The position numbers were made by a program, and so were the translations under genes. From Kosmotoga olearia TBF 19.5.1 (GTDB lineage: Bacteria; Thermotogota; Thermotogae; Petrotogales; Kosmotogaceae), in assembly GCF_000023325.1 (NCBI RefSeq), contig NC_012785.1, positions 930,001 through 994,000 on the forward strand: a DNA stretch of 64,000 nucleotides. The letters run 5' to 3'. Within the stretch, counting starts at the first letter, position 1. Each line of letters opens with the position of its first letter. Below the pieces are notes generated by a model that saw nothing but the letters and a program-made list of their open reading frames with translations, was not told the origin of the DNA and did not search any database. Shown piece by piece: positions 28,566 through 36,714 of this stretch.

Positions 28566-29188
28566 TGGCCGAAAAACTGAATAAGATGAAGGTCCTCACC
28601 AACGGATTCATAGCTCAGAATCCAACATATGTACAGGTTTTGGGAATGTGTCCAACGCTTGCAACGACAACCAGCGCTGTGAATGGTTTGGGTATGGGAT
28701 TGGCCACAACAGCTGTTCTCATCATGTCGAACGTAGTTGTTTCTCTTTTAAGAAAAGTTATTCCAAATAAAATACGTATCCCGGCTTACATAGTCATCAT
28801 CGCTTCCTTTGTTACAGTCGTAGATTTGCTAATGCATGGGTTTGTATATGACCTCTGGAAGACTCTTGGGTTGTTTATTCCACTTATCGTTGTTAACTGT
28901 ATAATTCTCGGACGTGCGGAATCCTTCGCATCGAAAAACGGCGTTTTTCTTTCATTCCTGGACGGTCTGGGAATGGGTCTTGGATTTACCGGTTCACTTG
29001 TGCTGCTCGGAGCTGTGAGAGAGATTATCGGTAACGGTAGTGTGTTCAATGTTCATTTGACCGATATAAAGATGTTTGCAATGGTGCTCCCACCGGGGGC
29101 TTACATTGCTCTTGGTCTGTTAGCCGGATTGTTCAATTACATCGGTGCAAGAAGGAACAAAGCTTCGAAAGCCAAAGCCGGAAAGTGA
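28565..29188 (+). CDS. rnfE: Rnf complex subunit RnfE
   Basis: A 207-residue membrane subunit related to NqrD, with six likely helices. Hallmarks are NPTYVQVLGMCPTLATTTSA near the N terminus, IRIPAYIVIIASFVTVVDLL and IPLIVVNCIILGRAESFASK. The Cys in each half (GMCPTLA and VNCIILGRAE) corresponds to those that bracket an intramembrane iron-sulfur cluster between RnfA and RnfE. The ATG shares a base with the rnfG stop. Confidence 0.95.
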   Translation: MAEKLNKMKVLTNGFIAQNPTYVQVLGMCPTLATTTSAVNGLGMGLATTAVLIMSNVVVSLLRKVIPNKIRIPAYIVIIASFVTVVDLLMHGFVYDLWKTLGLFIPLIVVNCIILGRAESFASKNGVFLSFLDGLGMGLGFTGSLVLLGAVREIIGNGSVFNVHLTDIKMFAMVLPPGAYIALGLLAGLFNYIGARRNKASKAKAGK

Positions 29189-29194
29189 GGTTGA

Positions 29195-29794
29195 GTGATT
29201 ATGACGATGGGAATGGGAACAAGATTGTTCTTCATATTTCTTTCCGCTGTATTAGTTAATAACTTTGTTCTTTCAAGGTTTCTTGGGATATGTCCCTTCC
29301 TAGGGGTTTCCAGAAAAGTGGATACAGCTATCGGGATGAGTCTTGCGGTTATTTTCGTTATGGTTATGGCTTCCGTGATCACATGGTTGCTGAATGTTCT
29401 ATTAGTTGCCCTCGGGCTACCATTTTTGACTACCATAGTTTTTATACTTATTATAGCCGTTCTTGTTCAGTTCGTTGAAATCGTCTTGAAGAAAACCAGT
29501 CCTGGACTGTATGAAAGCCTCGGAATATATCTGCCGCTAATAACCACGAACTGTGCCATTCTTGGTCTTGCTGTTCTCAATGTTCAGCTTGAATACAATC
29601 TGCTGGAAACCATAATAAACTCTGTTGGTGCAGGAATAGGTTTTGCTCTTGCTTTAATAATTTTCTCAACAATTAGGGAAAGAATGGATCTTGTAGAGTT
29701 ACCGGAAGCTTTTAAAGGTACCGCAAGCGCTCTCATAACAGCCGGCTTGCTTTCAATGGCGTTCACAGGATTCCAGGGCCTCGTGAAGCTGTGA
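29195..29794 (+). CDS. rnfA: Rnf complex subunit RnfA
   Basis: A membrane subunit of up to 199 residues related to NqrE and homologous to RnfE, inserted in the opposite orientation. It shows LVNNFVLSRFLGICPFLGVS and LPLITTNCAILGLAVLN, with the paired Cys residues for the intramembrane cluster. The start is not certain: GTG 29195, ATG 29201 and ATG 29210 are all in frame behind GAGG; comparison with usual RnfA length favours one of the later ones. It is followed after 13 bp by rnfB. Confidence 0.94.
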   Translation: MIMTMGMGTRLFFIFLSAVLVNNFVLSRFLGICPFLGVSRKVDTAIGMSLAVIFVMVMASVITWLLNVLLVALGLPFLTTIVFILIIAVLVQFVEIVLKKTSPGLYESLGIYLPLITTNCAILGLAVLNVQLEYNLLETIINSVGAGIGFALALIIFSTIRERMDLVELPEAFKGTASALITAGLLSMAFTGFQGLVKL

Positions 29795-29807
29795 GGGGGT
29801 ATGGTGG

Positions 29808-30500
29808 ATGATAATAGTTTATTCGGCCTTGATTTTAGGAGTTCTAGGTTTTGTTTTCGGTACATTTCTCGCTTTTGCAGCGGCAAAATTCGCTGTAAAA
29901 GAAAATCCGAAAGAGAAATTAATTGAGGTTGTACTCCCTGGAATAAATTGTGGGGCCTGTGGATATCCCGGATGTTCCGGATTCGCAAAAGCGGTTAGCG
30001 AAAGTAAAGCGTCTGTTGATGGTTGTATTCCCGGGAGAAGAGCCGGCGTTCCGGAGAAAATAAAGAAACTCCTTGAAGCCTCTGATGACGCTATAGAAAA
30101 GATATGGGAAAAAGCCGGTGGCGATCCAGAAGCAGCTGTTAAAGAGTTCTTCGCTGGTGCAGCGCCAAGCGAAGAAACAAAGCCCAAGAAACCTTCAAGG
30201 CCAAGCAAAGAAGAAGTGGAAAAGTACAGAGCAATGCTTGATGAAAAACCGGTTGCCAAGGCAGTTTATTCCATTCTTCCAAAAATAGACTGCGGTCTCT
30301 GCGGGTATCCCGGTTGTGCAGCTTTCGCTATTAAAATAGTGGAGGAGAAAGAAAACCCGAGTAAGTGTATCCCCGGTAAACGTCAGAAAGTTGAGGAAAA
30401 GGTGAAGAATATCAAGGAAAAATCCCCGGAAGAGATTAAAAAAATCGTAGAGGAAGCCAAAGGAGATATAGAGGAACTGAAGAAAAGATTCGAGGTGTAG
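29808..30500 (+). CDS. rnfB: RnfB variant with two FeS (4Cys) domains and no ferredoxin module
   Basis: A 230-residue subunit that would accept electrons from ferredoxin. One N-terminal membrane helix (about 1-25) is followed by the usual 4Cys FeS domain, CGACGYPGCSGFA ... CIPG (C-x2-C-x4-C-x15-C). Classical RnfB continues with ferredoxin-type CxxCxxCxxxCP motifs. This one instead has a Pro/Lys-rich linker (about 120-145) and a second copy of the FeS domain, CGLCGYPGCAAFA ... CIPG, then a charged helical tail. No other cysteines occur, so at most two clusters are predicted. Position and the membrane anchor leave little doubt that it is the RnfB of this complex. Confidence 0.9.
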   Translation: MIIVYSALILGVLGFVFGTFLAFAAAKFAVKENPKEKLIEVVLPGINCGACGYPGCSGFAKAVSESKASVDGCIPGRRAGVPEKIKKLLEASDDAIEKIWEKAGGDPEAAVKEFFAGAAPSEETKPKKPSRPSKEEVEKYRAMLDEKPVAKAVYSILPKIDCGLCGYPGCAAFAIKIVEEKENPSKCIPGKRQKVEEKVKNIKEKSPEEIKKIVEEAKGDIEELKKRFEV

Positions 30501-30503
30501 CTC

Positions 30504-31637
30504 TTGAAGAAAATAGCGATAGTAGGTTCCACAGGTTCCATTGGAACTCAAACACTTGAAGTGATTAGAAAACTTGATAATTTTAGAGTTGTGGCCATGG
30601 CTTGTGGCCACAACTTTTCACTTTTTGAAAGACAACTCCACGAATTTTCTCCAGAATACGCTGCTATGCTTGAGCCAAATAGAGAGCTAGAAGTTAATTT
30701 TCCATCTGTGAAGTTTTTTTATGGTGCTGAAGGAATTGAAGAGATGCTGGAGATAGCCAAACCTGATTACACAGTTCTTGCGGCCAGCGGCGCGATAGGG
30801 TTGAGATACAGTCTCAAGGCGATTGAGCATTCTAAACGGCTCTGTCTTGCTAATAAAGAGTCCATCGTTTGTGGTGGAAAACTTCTGCTGGAAAAGGCAA
30901 AGCGGTATTCGGCAGAAATTATTCCTGTTGATAGTGAACACAGTGCGCTCTTTCAGTTGCTTCGAGGCGATGTTCGACCAGAGAAAATATTCATCACCGC
31001 TTCAGGTGGTGCACTCAGAGATTATCCGCTCGATAGAATCAATGAAGTTACACTGAAAGATGTTTTGAATCACCCTGTCTGGTCTATGGGGGTTAGAATA
31101 ACTGTTGATAGTGCTACTATGGTGAACAAAGGACTTGAGATTATAGAAGCCCATTATCTCTTTTCCTATGATGAAAAAGACATTTTGACATATGTTTGCA
31201 AGAATAGCGCAATCCATGCCGGAGTAATCTACTCAGACGGAACAATAAAACTTCACATCGGCAAACCGGACATGAGAATTCCGATAGCTTATTCTTTAAC
31301 TTATCCCCAAAGGGCTGCACTGAAAGACTTCACGGCTTCTCCTCTGGATTATTCCCTTTCTCTGGAGGAAATCGATTATCGAAGATATCCGGCTTTGAAA
31401 CTAGCACGTGAAATTATCGGGATACCGTCGAAACAAATCGCGTTCAACGCTGCTGATGAAATAGCAGTCAAAAACTTTGTGGAGGGTAGAATTTCTTTTG
31501 GTAGCATTTATAGGATAATTGAAAAAACTATCGAGCGTATTGAACCGATAAGTCCTAAAGACTTCGAAGAGGTTCAGGCTATCGATGTATTGGCAAGAAA
31601 AATTGCACAGGAAGAGGTGAGAAAATGCTCACGTTAG
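30504..31637 (+). CDS. dxr: 1-deoxy-D-xylulose-5-phosphate reductoisomerase
   Basis: A 377-residue NADPH-dependent enzyme of the MEP isoprenoid pathway, converting DXP to MEP. The N-terminal Rossmann motif is IAIVGSTGSIGTQTLEVI. The metal- and substrate-binding block is IIPVDSEHSALFQLLRGD, followed by FITASGGALRD and the catalytic-loop region LNHPVWSMGVRITVDSAT with MVNKGLEIIEA. Length is slightly short but complete. The start is a TTG at 30504, after GAGGTGTAGCTC, which contains the rnfB stop. The 3' end overlaps the protease gene by 13 bp. The dxr-rseP-ispG order is common in bacteria. Confidence 0.96.
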   Translation: MKKIAIVGSTGSIGTQTLEVIRKLDNFRVVAMACGHNFSLFERQLHEFSPEYAAMLEPNRELEVNFPSVKFFYGAEGIEEMLEIAKPDYTVLAASGAIGLRYSLKAIEHSKRLCLANKESIVCGGKLLLEKAKRYSAEIIPVDSEHSALFQLLRGDVRPEKIFITASGGALRDYPLDRINEVTLKDVLNHPVWSMGVRITVDSATMVNKGLEIIEAHYLFSYDEKDILTYVCKNSAIHAGVIYSDGTIKLHIGKPDMRIPIAYSLTYPQRAALKDFTASPLDYSLSLEEIDYRRYPALKLAREIIGIPSKQIAFNAADEIAVKNFVEGRISFGSIYRIIEKTIERIEPISPKDFEEVQAIDVLARKIAQEEVRKCSR

Positions 31638-33139
31638 TTTACTTTTTTCTTATACTGACGGCGATAGTCGTTGTTCATGAGTTCGGACATTATCTTTTCG
31701 CAAGGATTTTTGGTGTTAGGGCCTTAGAATTTGCTGTTGGATTTGGCCCCAGAATTTTTTCTAAAAAAGGCAAAAAAACAGAATTCAGAATAAACGTTCT
31801 TCCTCTAGGAGGATATGTGAAACTTGCTGGTGAAGATTTTGGAGAACTTTCTGAAGAAATTCCCGAAGACGAGCTTTTTTCCAACAAACCCTCATGGCAA
31901 CGTTTCCTGATAGCTTTTGCCGGACCGTTATTTTCGATAATAGCTGGATTTATTATATTCGCTCTTGTTGGGGCGTTCTGGGGTTTCCCTGAAGTTCGTA
32001 TCGAACAGGTGGAACCAGGTACTCCGGCATATTACGCCGGTTTAGAGGCTGGAGATAGAATTCTTGAGGTTAACGGCAGGGTCCTGATTCAGGAAAATAC
32101 TCTCAGTGATCTCATTTCGAAAGGTAAAGAGTTGACTCTAACAATCGAAAGAGACGGAAAAGAACTTCAACTGAACGTGAAGCCAGCTCTCTTTCCCGAA
32201 GAAGCTATTCTCGTGATCAAAGATGCTGAGATGATACCAGAAGAAGGAAGTATTATCGAATTATTCAACGGAGTACCTTTTGATGGGAAATACAGCGATT
32301 TCTCCAGCGTTTTAACTCCTGAGAATACCATCAAGATAACCTTTAAAGATGGTACTCAGCTTTCCGGGGTAATTGAAGGTGTTTCGGTTACCAAAGAGAG
32401 GTATGCAATTGGAATATATTACAGCAATTTCGAGCCTGTTCTGAACAAGGACTTTGGAAGATTTAAGGCTGGTGACAGAATTCTCGAAGTCAACGGCATG
32501 AAACTCGAAAATGGAGTTGATCTATCAAGGCTGGCTCAAATAATAGGTTTGAATGAAAATCAGCTTTTCATCCACCTTTCAGGGAATAAAATGGAATGGT
32601 TTGGTAGAGGATTACCGGATGAATTGACCATTAAGGTTCTTCGCAATGGTAAAGAACTAACGCTGGAAACAAGTAAAACTGAAATAACCAATCTGATGAA
32701 AGAACCCAATGTTTTCCAGCTTGGTTATTCTTACTGGTATCCCAAAAATGTATTTCATGCCTTTTCTTTGGGTTTCAAATGGGCTAACGAGCTTTTATTC
32801 TCAATGGTCAAGATACTTTCACGGTTATTCACCGGTGGGACCAGTCTGAATGAGTTTTCAGGACCTATCGGAATGGTTACCCTTGTCAGTCAGGCAACAA
32901 AAGCGGGGTTAAAAACCATCCTAATCCTTGTTGGATTCATTACCCTGAACATAGGTGTCATAAACCTGCTTCCCCTTCCAGCTCTCGATGGTGGGAGAAT
33001 GGTTCTGGCGTTCGTTGAAATGGTTACTAGAAAAAGAATTGATCCAAAGGTAGAAGGTTATATTCACACAATCGGGTTTATAATAATTATGGGAATTTTA
33101 ATCTACATAACCTTTATAGATATAGGAAGATTTCTGTGA
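31625..33139 (+). CDS. rseP: RseP/site-2-type intramembrane zinc metalloprotease
   Basis: A 504-residue membrane protease. The zinc site HEFGH (residues 18-22) lies in the first membrane helix and the third ligand motif [13 protein letters not shown] in a C-terminal helix. Between them are PDZ-like regions: [20 protein letters not shown] with [12 protein letters not shown], and a second, more diverged copy around [18 protein letters not shown]. Family members cleave anti-sigma factors or remnant signal peptides inside the membrane; the target here is not evident and no rseA homologue is nearby. Slightly longer than E. coli RseP because of the spacing between the PDZ domains. The ATG overlaps dxr; the stop overlaps ispG. 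Confidence 0.94.
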   Translation: MLTLVYFFLILTAIVVVHEFGHYLFARIFGVRALEFAVGFGPRIFSKKGKKTEFRINVLPLGGYVKLAGEDFGELSEEIPEDELFSNKPSWQRFLIAFAGPLFSIIAGFIIFALVGAFWGFPEVRIEQVEPGTPAYYAGLEAGDRILEVNGRVLIQENTLSDLISKGKELTLTIERDGKELQLNVKPALFPEEAILVIKDAEMIPEEGSIIELFNGVPFDGKYSDFSSVLTPENTIKITFKDGTQLSGVIEGVSVTKERYAIGIYYSNFEPVLNKDFGRFKAGDRILEVNGMKLENGVDLSRLAQIIGLNENQLFIHLSGNKMEWFGRGLPDELTIKVLRNGKELTLETSKTEITNLMKEPNVFQLGYSYWYPKNVFHAFSLGFKWANELLFSMVKILSRLFTGGTSLNEFSGPIGMVTLVSQATKAGLKTILILVGFITLNIGVINLLPLPALDGGRMVLAFVEMVTRKRIDPKVEGYIHTIGFIIIMGILIYITFIDIGRFL

Positions 33140-34179
33140 GCAGAATAATAAAAATTGGGAATGTTGAAATAGGCGGAAATAACCCTATCGTAATTCAATC
33201 TATGACAAATACCAAGACCGCAGACGTAAATGCCACTATCTCGCAAATAAGAGCTCTCTCATCAGCTGGATGCGGGATAGTCAGAGTATCTGTCCCGGAT
33301 TTTGAGAGTATAAAAAGCCTGAAAGAGATAGTTAAGAACGTAAAGATCCCGATTGTTGCCGATATCCATTTTGACTATCGTCTCGCCATAGAATCTATAA
33401 AAGCCGGTGCCTCCAAGATTCGAATAAATCCGGGAAACATAGGTGCTGACTGGAAGGTCAGGGAAGTTGTTAGGGTAGCAAAAGAATATGGCGTTCCCAT
33501 AAGGGTAGGGGCGAATTCCGGGTCCATAAAAAAAGGTTACACTCATCTTCAAAAAGCTGAAGCTCTTGCCGAAAGTGCCCTGGAAGAAGTGAGAATTCTT
33601 GAATCCATGGGGTTTGATAGAATAGTCATCTCCGCAAAGTCTTCATCTGTCATGGAAACTATCGAGGCGAATGTTTATATCCACTCTAAAGTTGATTATC
33701 CACTTCATATAGGTGTTACTGAAGCCGGTGTTGGTGAGAGCGCGATCGTGAAATCATCCATAGGGATTGGGGCATTGCTCATCAAAGGAATTGGAGACAC
33801 TATAAGAGTTTCTATGGCTGGGGATCCGATAAAGGAAGTTCTCATAGCAAAAGAAATCCTTAAATCACTTGGTAAGTTGAAAGGGCCGCAGGTGATTGCC
33901 TGTCCCACCTGCGCGCGTACCGAGATAGAGGTAGAAGTTCTTGCAAAAGAAGTAACAGAATGGCTGGAAGGAATAGATGAGGAACTCACAGTAGCTGTCA
34001 TGGGTTGTGTTGTAAATGGTATCGGCGAAGGAAAACATGCGGATATAGGTGTGACAGGAACAAAAGATCAAGCCGTTATATTCATTAAGGGGAAAATCGT
34101 GGAACAGGTGGAAAAAGGTAAACTAAAGGAAAGGTTCTTCTTTCACCTGGAGAATTTATTGGGGAGGAAAAAAACATGA
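33136..34179 (+). CDS. ispG: 4-hydroxy-3-methylbut-2-enyl diphosphate synthase (flavodoxin/ferredoxin)
   Basis: A 347-residue iron-sulfur enzyme of the MEP pathway. A TIM-barrel part begins with [19 protein letters not shown] and includes [15 protein letters not shown] and IRINPGNIG and [12 protein letters not shown]. The C-terminal part carries the three cluster cysteines in [12 protein letters not shown] and [17 protein letters not shown], with the conserved Glu in between. The GTG at 33136 overlaps the protease stop. Electrons may come from the reduced ferredoxin pool that also feeds Rnf; that link is inferred. Confidence 0.97.
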   Translation: MSRIIKIGNVEIGGNNPIVIQSMTNTKTADVNATISQIRALSSAGCGIVRVSVPDFESIKSLKEIVKNVKIPIVADIHFDYRLAIESIKAGASKIRINPGNIGADWKVREVVRVAKEYGVPIRVGANSGSIKKGYTHLQKAEALAESALEEVRILESMGFDRIVISAKSSSVMETIEANVYIHSKVDYPLHIGVTEAGVGESAIVKSSIGIGALLIKGIGDTIRVSMAGDPIKEVLIAKEILKSLGKLKGPQVIACPTCARTEIEVEVLAKEVTEWLEGIDEELTVAVMGCVVNGIGEGKHADIGVTGTKDQAVIFIKGKIVEQVEKGKLKERFFFHLENLLGRKKT

Positions 34180-35147
34180 AGGTATCCATAATTGGTGCGG
34201 GAATGGTTGGATCGTCAATCGCCTATGCAACGATGATAAAAGGGGTAGCAAGGGAAATAAGCATCGTGGATATAAACGGTGATTTAGCGGAAGGTCAGGC
34301 TCTCGACTTGAGTCATGGAGCTCCCTATGTTCATCCTGTAAGGATAAAAGGCGGCAATGATTACAGTTTAACGAAAAATTCCGATGTTGTCGTTATCACT
34401 GCCGGTAGAGCTCAAAAACCTGGTGAAACGAGATTACAGCTTCTTAAAAGTAATGCGAAGATCATCTCTTCGATAGTTGAAAGCTGTCTCAAATATTCCG
34501 AAAATCCGATAATACTGATGGTCTCAAATCCCGTAGATGTGCTTACGTGGGTAGCGTGGAAGAAATCCGGGCTACCAAGAGAACGAATTATCGGTTCAGG
34601 TACGACACTTGATACGGCAAGGCTCAGACAGAATATAGCAGATCATTGCAAACTTGACCCGAGAAGTGTACATGCCTATATTATAGGAGAACATGGGGAT
34701 AGTGAAATCGCCAGTTGGTCCACGGCGAATGTGGGAGGAGTTCCAATAAAAGAATTCTGCAATGGCTGCTTGGCTAAAGGGTGCGAAAGAGATAAGGTGT
34801 TCGAAAGAATATTCGAGAATACCCGTGATGCTGCTTATAAAATCATTGAAAAGAAAGGCGCTACATACTATGGTATCGGCCTTGCTGTGGCAAGAATTCT
34901 TGAAACTATCGCTGGAGATCATCATTCTGTCTTAACGGTATCCAGTGTCCATGAAGAGTTTAGAGGAATGCGGGATGTTCCTTTTAGTGTTCCCAGTGTT
35001 CTGGGTAAAAAAGGAATAGAAAGAATCCTTCCTTTAAAACTCTCGGACGATGAATTGAAAGGATTAGAAAATTCCGCGAAAGTTATAAAAGCTGCTATAG
35101 AAAGCATATTAGAGAATCGAGAGCCGAGAGCCGAGAATCCGAGATAG
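34176..35147 (+). CDS. ldh: L-lactate dehydrogenase with element-derived C-terminal tail
   Basis: A 323-residue NAD-dependent L-lactate dehydrogenase, reducing pyruvate in fermentation. The Rossmann motif is [12 protein letters not shown]. The specificity loop [16 protein letters not shown] has Gln (lactate) where malate enzymes have Arg. Catalytic residues lie in [11 protein letters not shown] and the active His in IIGEHGDSE. The ATG overlaps the ispG stop by 4 bp. The final residues (about [11 protein letters not shown]) and the stop codon are encoded by CCGAGA-type repeat sequence of the neighbouring element, so the natural C terminus has been replaced by a short charged tail. The fold is otherwise complete, so activity is probably kept. 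Confidence 0.95.
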   Translation: MKVSIIGAGMVGSSIAYATMIKGVAREISIVDINGDLAEGQALDLSHGAPYVHPVRIKGGNDYSLTKNSDVVVITAGRAQKPGETRLQLLKSNAKIISSIVESCLKYSENPIILMVSNPVDVLTWVAWKKSGLPRERIIGSGTTLDTARLRQNIADHCKLDPRSVHAYIIGEHGDSEIASWSTANVGGVPIKEFCNGCLAKGCERDKVFERIFENTRDAAYKIIEKKGATYYGIGLAVARILETIAGDHHSVLTVSSVHEEFRGMRDVPFSVPSVLGKKGIERILPLKLSDDELKGLENSAKVIKAAIESILENREPRAENPR

Positions 35148-35158
35148 CAGCTACGCTT

Positions 35159-35291
35159 GAAGTGCGGAGCTGCGCTCCGGACGCTCACGAGGTTGAGGTT
35201 TGCAGACGCTGTGCGCTGCTTCGCAGCGGTTGTGCTGGGCTTTGCCCAGGCTGTGCGTGACTTCGTCACGGCCATGCGGCTCTTCGAACCG
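35159..35291 (-). repeat. Left hairpin array (minus-strand polarity), 21-bp units
   Basis: Four contiguous 21-bp units start at 35208, 35229, 35250 and 35271. Each has a GNNNTG spacer on the plus strand, a 6-bp arm, a 3-nt loop and the complementary arm. Read on the minus strand the arms are CGGTTC/GAGCCG, CGTGAC/GTCACG, CTGGGC/GCCCAG and CGCTGC/GCAGCG, with loops GAA, GAA, AAA and GAA. A fifth unit at 35159-35179 (arms CGGAGC/GCTCCG, loop GCA) is separated by a degenerate 28-bp stretch. The one non-Watson-Crick pair is a T-G wobble on the minus strand. Confidence 0.85.
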
Positions 35292-35307
35292 GAATAAAAT
35301 ATCTTTT

Positions 35308-35427
35308 AACCCGCCGCAGGTGCGTGTCAACTGCGAAGCAGTTCGTAACAACTCCGAAGGAGTTCGCACCACCGGCGAAGCCGGTCGTATCAATCCCGAA
35401 GGGATTCGTCTCTGCCGCGTAGCGGCT
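35308..35427 (+). repeat. Right hairpin array (plus-strand polarity), 21-bp units
   Basis: Units start at 35329, 35350, 35371, 35392 and 35413, exactly 21 bp apart. Arms are AACTGC/GCAGTT, AACTCC/GGAGTT, ACCGGC/GCCGGT, AATCCC/GGGATT and TGCCGC/GCGGCT (last outer pair mismatched). Loops are GAA four times, then GTA. Spacers follow CGNNNC (CGTAAC, CGCACC, CGTATC, CGTCTC). A decayed unit at 35308-35328 keeps only the spacer CGTGTC. Confidence 0.88.
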
Positions 35428-35503
35428 TTCTCGGACTCTCGGATCCCCGGACTCTCGGTTCTTGAAGTATCTTTTTCATCACATGAACCAAGGAGGGATT
35501 TGG

Positions 35504-36580
35504 GTGAGTAAAAGTTCTTTTTCATTCTTTGCGATGATCCTATTTTTCTCAGGGGTACTATTCGCTTATGCTGGCATACAATACGAACCTGAAAATATCA
35601 GACTTGTTCCACCAGAAAGCGACTTAAAAGCACTATTATGGACTAACAAACCTACTGGTTCAATGTATCTTTCTGGTGAAGAGATGGTAATTCATTTTAA
35701 GACAAACAAAGATGCTTACGTAACCATTCTCGACATCCTTCCGAATGGGAAAATAAAAGTTCTGTTTCCGAATAAATTCGAGAAGGATAATTTTATTCAA
35801 GCAGATGTTGAATACACGCTTCCAGGGACCTCTTCAGAGTATCGCTTGTTAACTGGAGATATCACAGGCAAGGAAGTGTTCATATTAATAGCGTCAACAG
35901 AACCATTGTATTTTCTGGATCCTGTTTTTATACGATTACAATATTCAATTTTTACTTATTTCTTGAGCGATGTAACTGCTTTCGTCCCTACGGTTACTCG
36001 TTCGCTTGACAACGTTCCTTGGACTGTTGCTGCAACATATCATTATATCAACTACCTTCCGAACCTCCAGCGTGTGAGGTTAGATTCCGATCGCCCGAAC
36101 ACAAAAGTTTATGTCGATGGACTTTATTCTGGAATCGCTCCGGTCGAATTGAAACTTGAGGAAGGAAAACACAGTGTTTACATGTTCAACGACAAGGAAC
36201 TCGCTTACGGTCCGGATGTCATAAATGTAAGTGCTGTTTCGAGGCAATTTGATTTTCAGTTATTTCCAACCTATCCTTATGGGTTCATAGATGTTTTCTC
36301 CGACCCTGTTGGCGCGAATGTTTACGTTGATGGAAAATATGTTGGAAAAACCCCCTATCACGATTTTGCCAGGGTTGGGTATAGATCGGTTAGAGTTTCA
36401 AAATGGAAGTATCACTCTGTTACGCAAGAAGTATATGTAGATGAAGGTGAAGTAAGCACAATCGATGTTCAGCTTGTTCCCAAGACTGAAGAAGAGATAA
36501 GAAAAGAAATAAATACAATGATTTTGGTTATGGGCATCGCGGTCAGTATCATAGCATTACTGATTATACTATCACAATAA
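35504..36580 (+). CDS. Secreted DUF4384 and double PEGA-domain protein
   Basis: A 358-residue protein with an N-terminal signal peptide or anchor (SFSFFAMILFFSGVLFAYA). Next comes a DUF4384-like domain (about 40-150; YVTILDILPNGKIKVLFPN, ending EVFILIASTEPLYF). Two PEGA repeats follow, RVRLDSDRPNTKVYVDGLYS and GFIDVFSDPVGANVYVDGKY, where tandem surface-type beta domains are expected. A C-terminal membrane helix (TMILVMGIAVSIIALLIILS) ends the protein. It should be anchored in the membrane and face the toga or periplasm. PEGA proteins are structural or binding scaffolds; the partner is unknown. Start: GTG at 35504 after AGGAGGG; the frame extends back into the hairpin element but without a start signal. 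Confidence 0.85.
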   Translation: MSKSSFSFFAMILFFSGVLFAYAGIQYEPENIRLVPPESDLKALLWTNKPTGSMYLSGEEMVIHFKTNKDAYVTILDILPNGKIKVLFPNKFEKDNFIQADVEYTLPGTSSEYRLLTGDITGKEVFILIASTEPLYFLDPVFIRLQYSIFTYFLSDVTAFVPTVTRSLDNVPWTVAATYHYINYLPNLQRVRLDSDRPNTKVYVDGLYSGIAPVELKLEEGKHSVYMFNDKELAYGPDVINVSAVSRQFDFQLFPTYPYGFIDVFSDPVGANVYVDGKYVGKTPYHDFARVGYRSVRVSKWKYHSVTQEVYVDEGEVSTIDVQLVPKTEEEIRKEINTMILVMGIAVSIIALLIILSQ

Positions 36581-36586
36581 AAAATT

Positions 36587-36615
36587 AGAGGCGCTTTTTT
36601 TCGCGCCTCTGTTTT
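36587..36615 (+). terminator. Intrinsic terminator of the PEGA gene
   Basis: AGAGGCGC (36587-36594) pairs with GCGCCTCT (36603-36610) across a T-rich loop, followed by GTTTT. It lies 6 bp after the stop. Confidence 0.85.
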
Positions 36616-36714
36616 AAATTATACCACAAGAATCATGGTTAGTCAAGCTTTGTGTATGTAATATGATAGTAATCTTAGACTTTTCTGAGGTATTGCGGGA
36701 GGGAATACATAATT

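Larger units (their letters stand above)
35110..35462. repeat. Inverted-end element carrying two opposed arrays of GNA-triloop hairpins
   Basis: No protein gene is supported here. The left end (about 35113-35146) is a run of GAGAGCC/GAGAATCC steps. The right end (about 35429-35461) carries the inverted counterpart (CTCGGACTCTCGGATCC, CCGGACTCTCGG). Inside are two runs of 21-bp units, one oriented to each strand, around an A/T-rich centre (35292-35307). The two strands are both open in some frame because 21 is a multiple of three; these frames are by-products. The element starts inside the ldh 3' end and stops about 40 bp before the next gene. Its mobility is inferred from the inverted ends, not shown. 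Confidence 0.8.

Noticed and set aside
35208-35427. CRISPR array
   Set aside because: Units are contiguous, only 21 bp, with variable palindromic stems and conserved short spacers, the reverse of CRISPR design. No cas genes are in the window.
35151-35525. Long open frames on both strands through the hairpin array (7-residue repeats such as NNSEGVR, TTGEAGR)
   Set aside because: A 21-bp period keeps any stop-free frame open on both strands. Neither frame has a credible ribosome binding site, and the units covary as hairpins rather than conserving codons.
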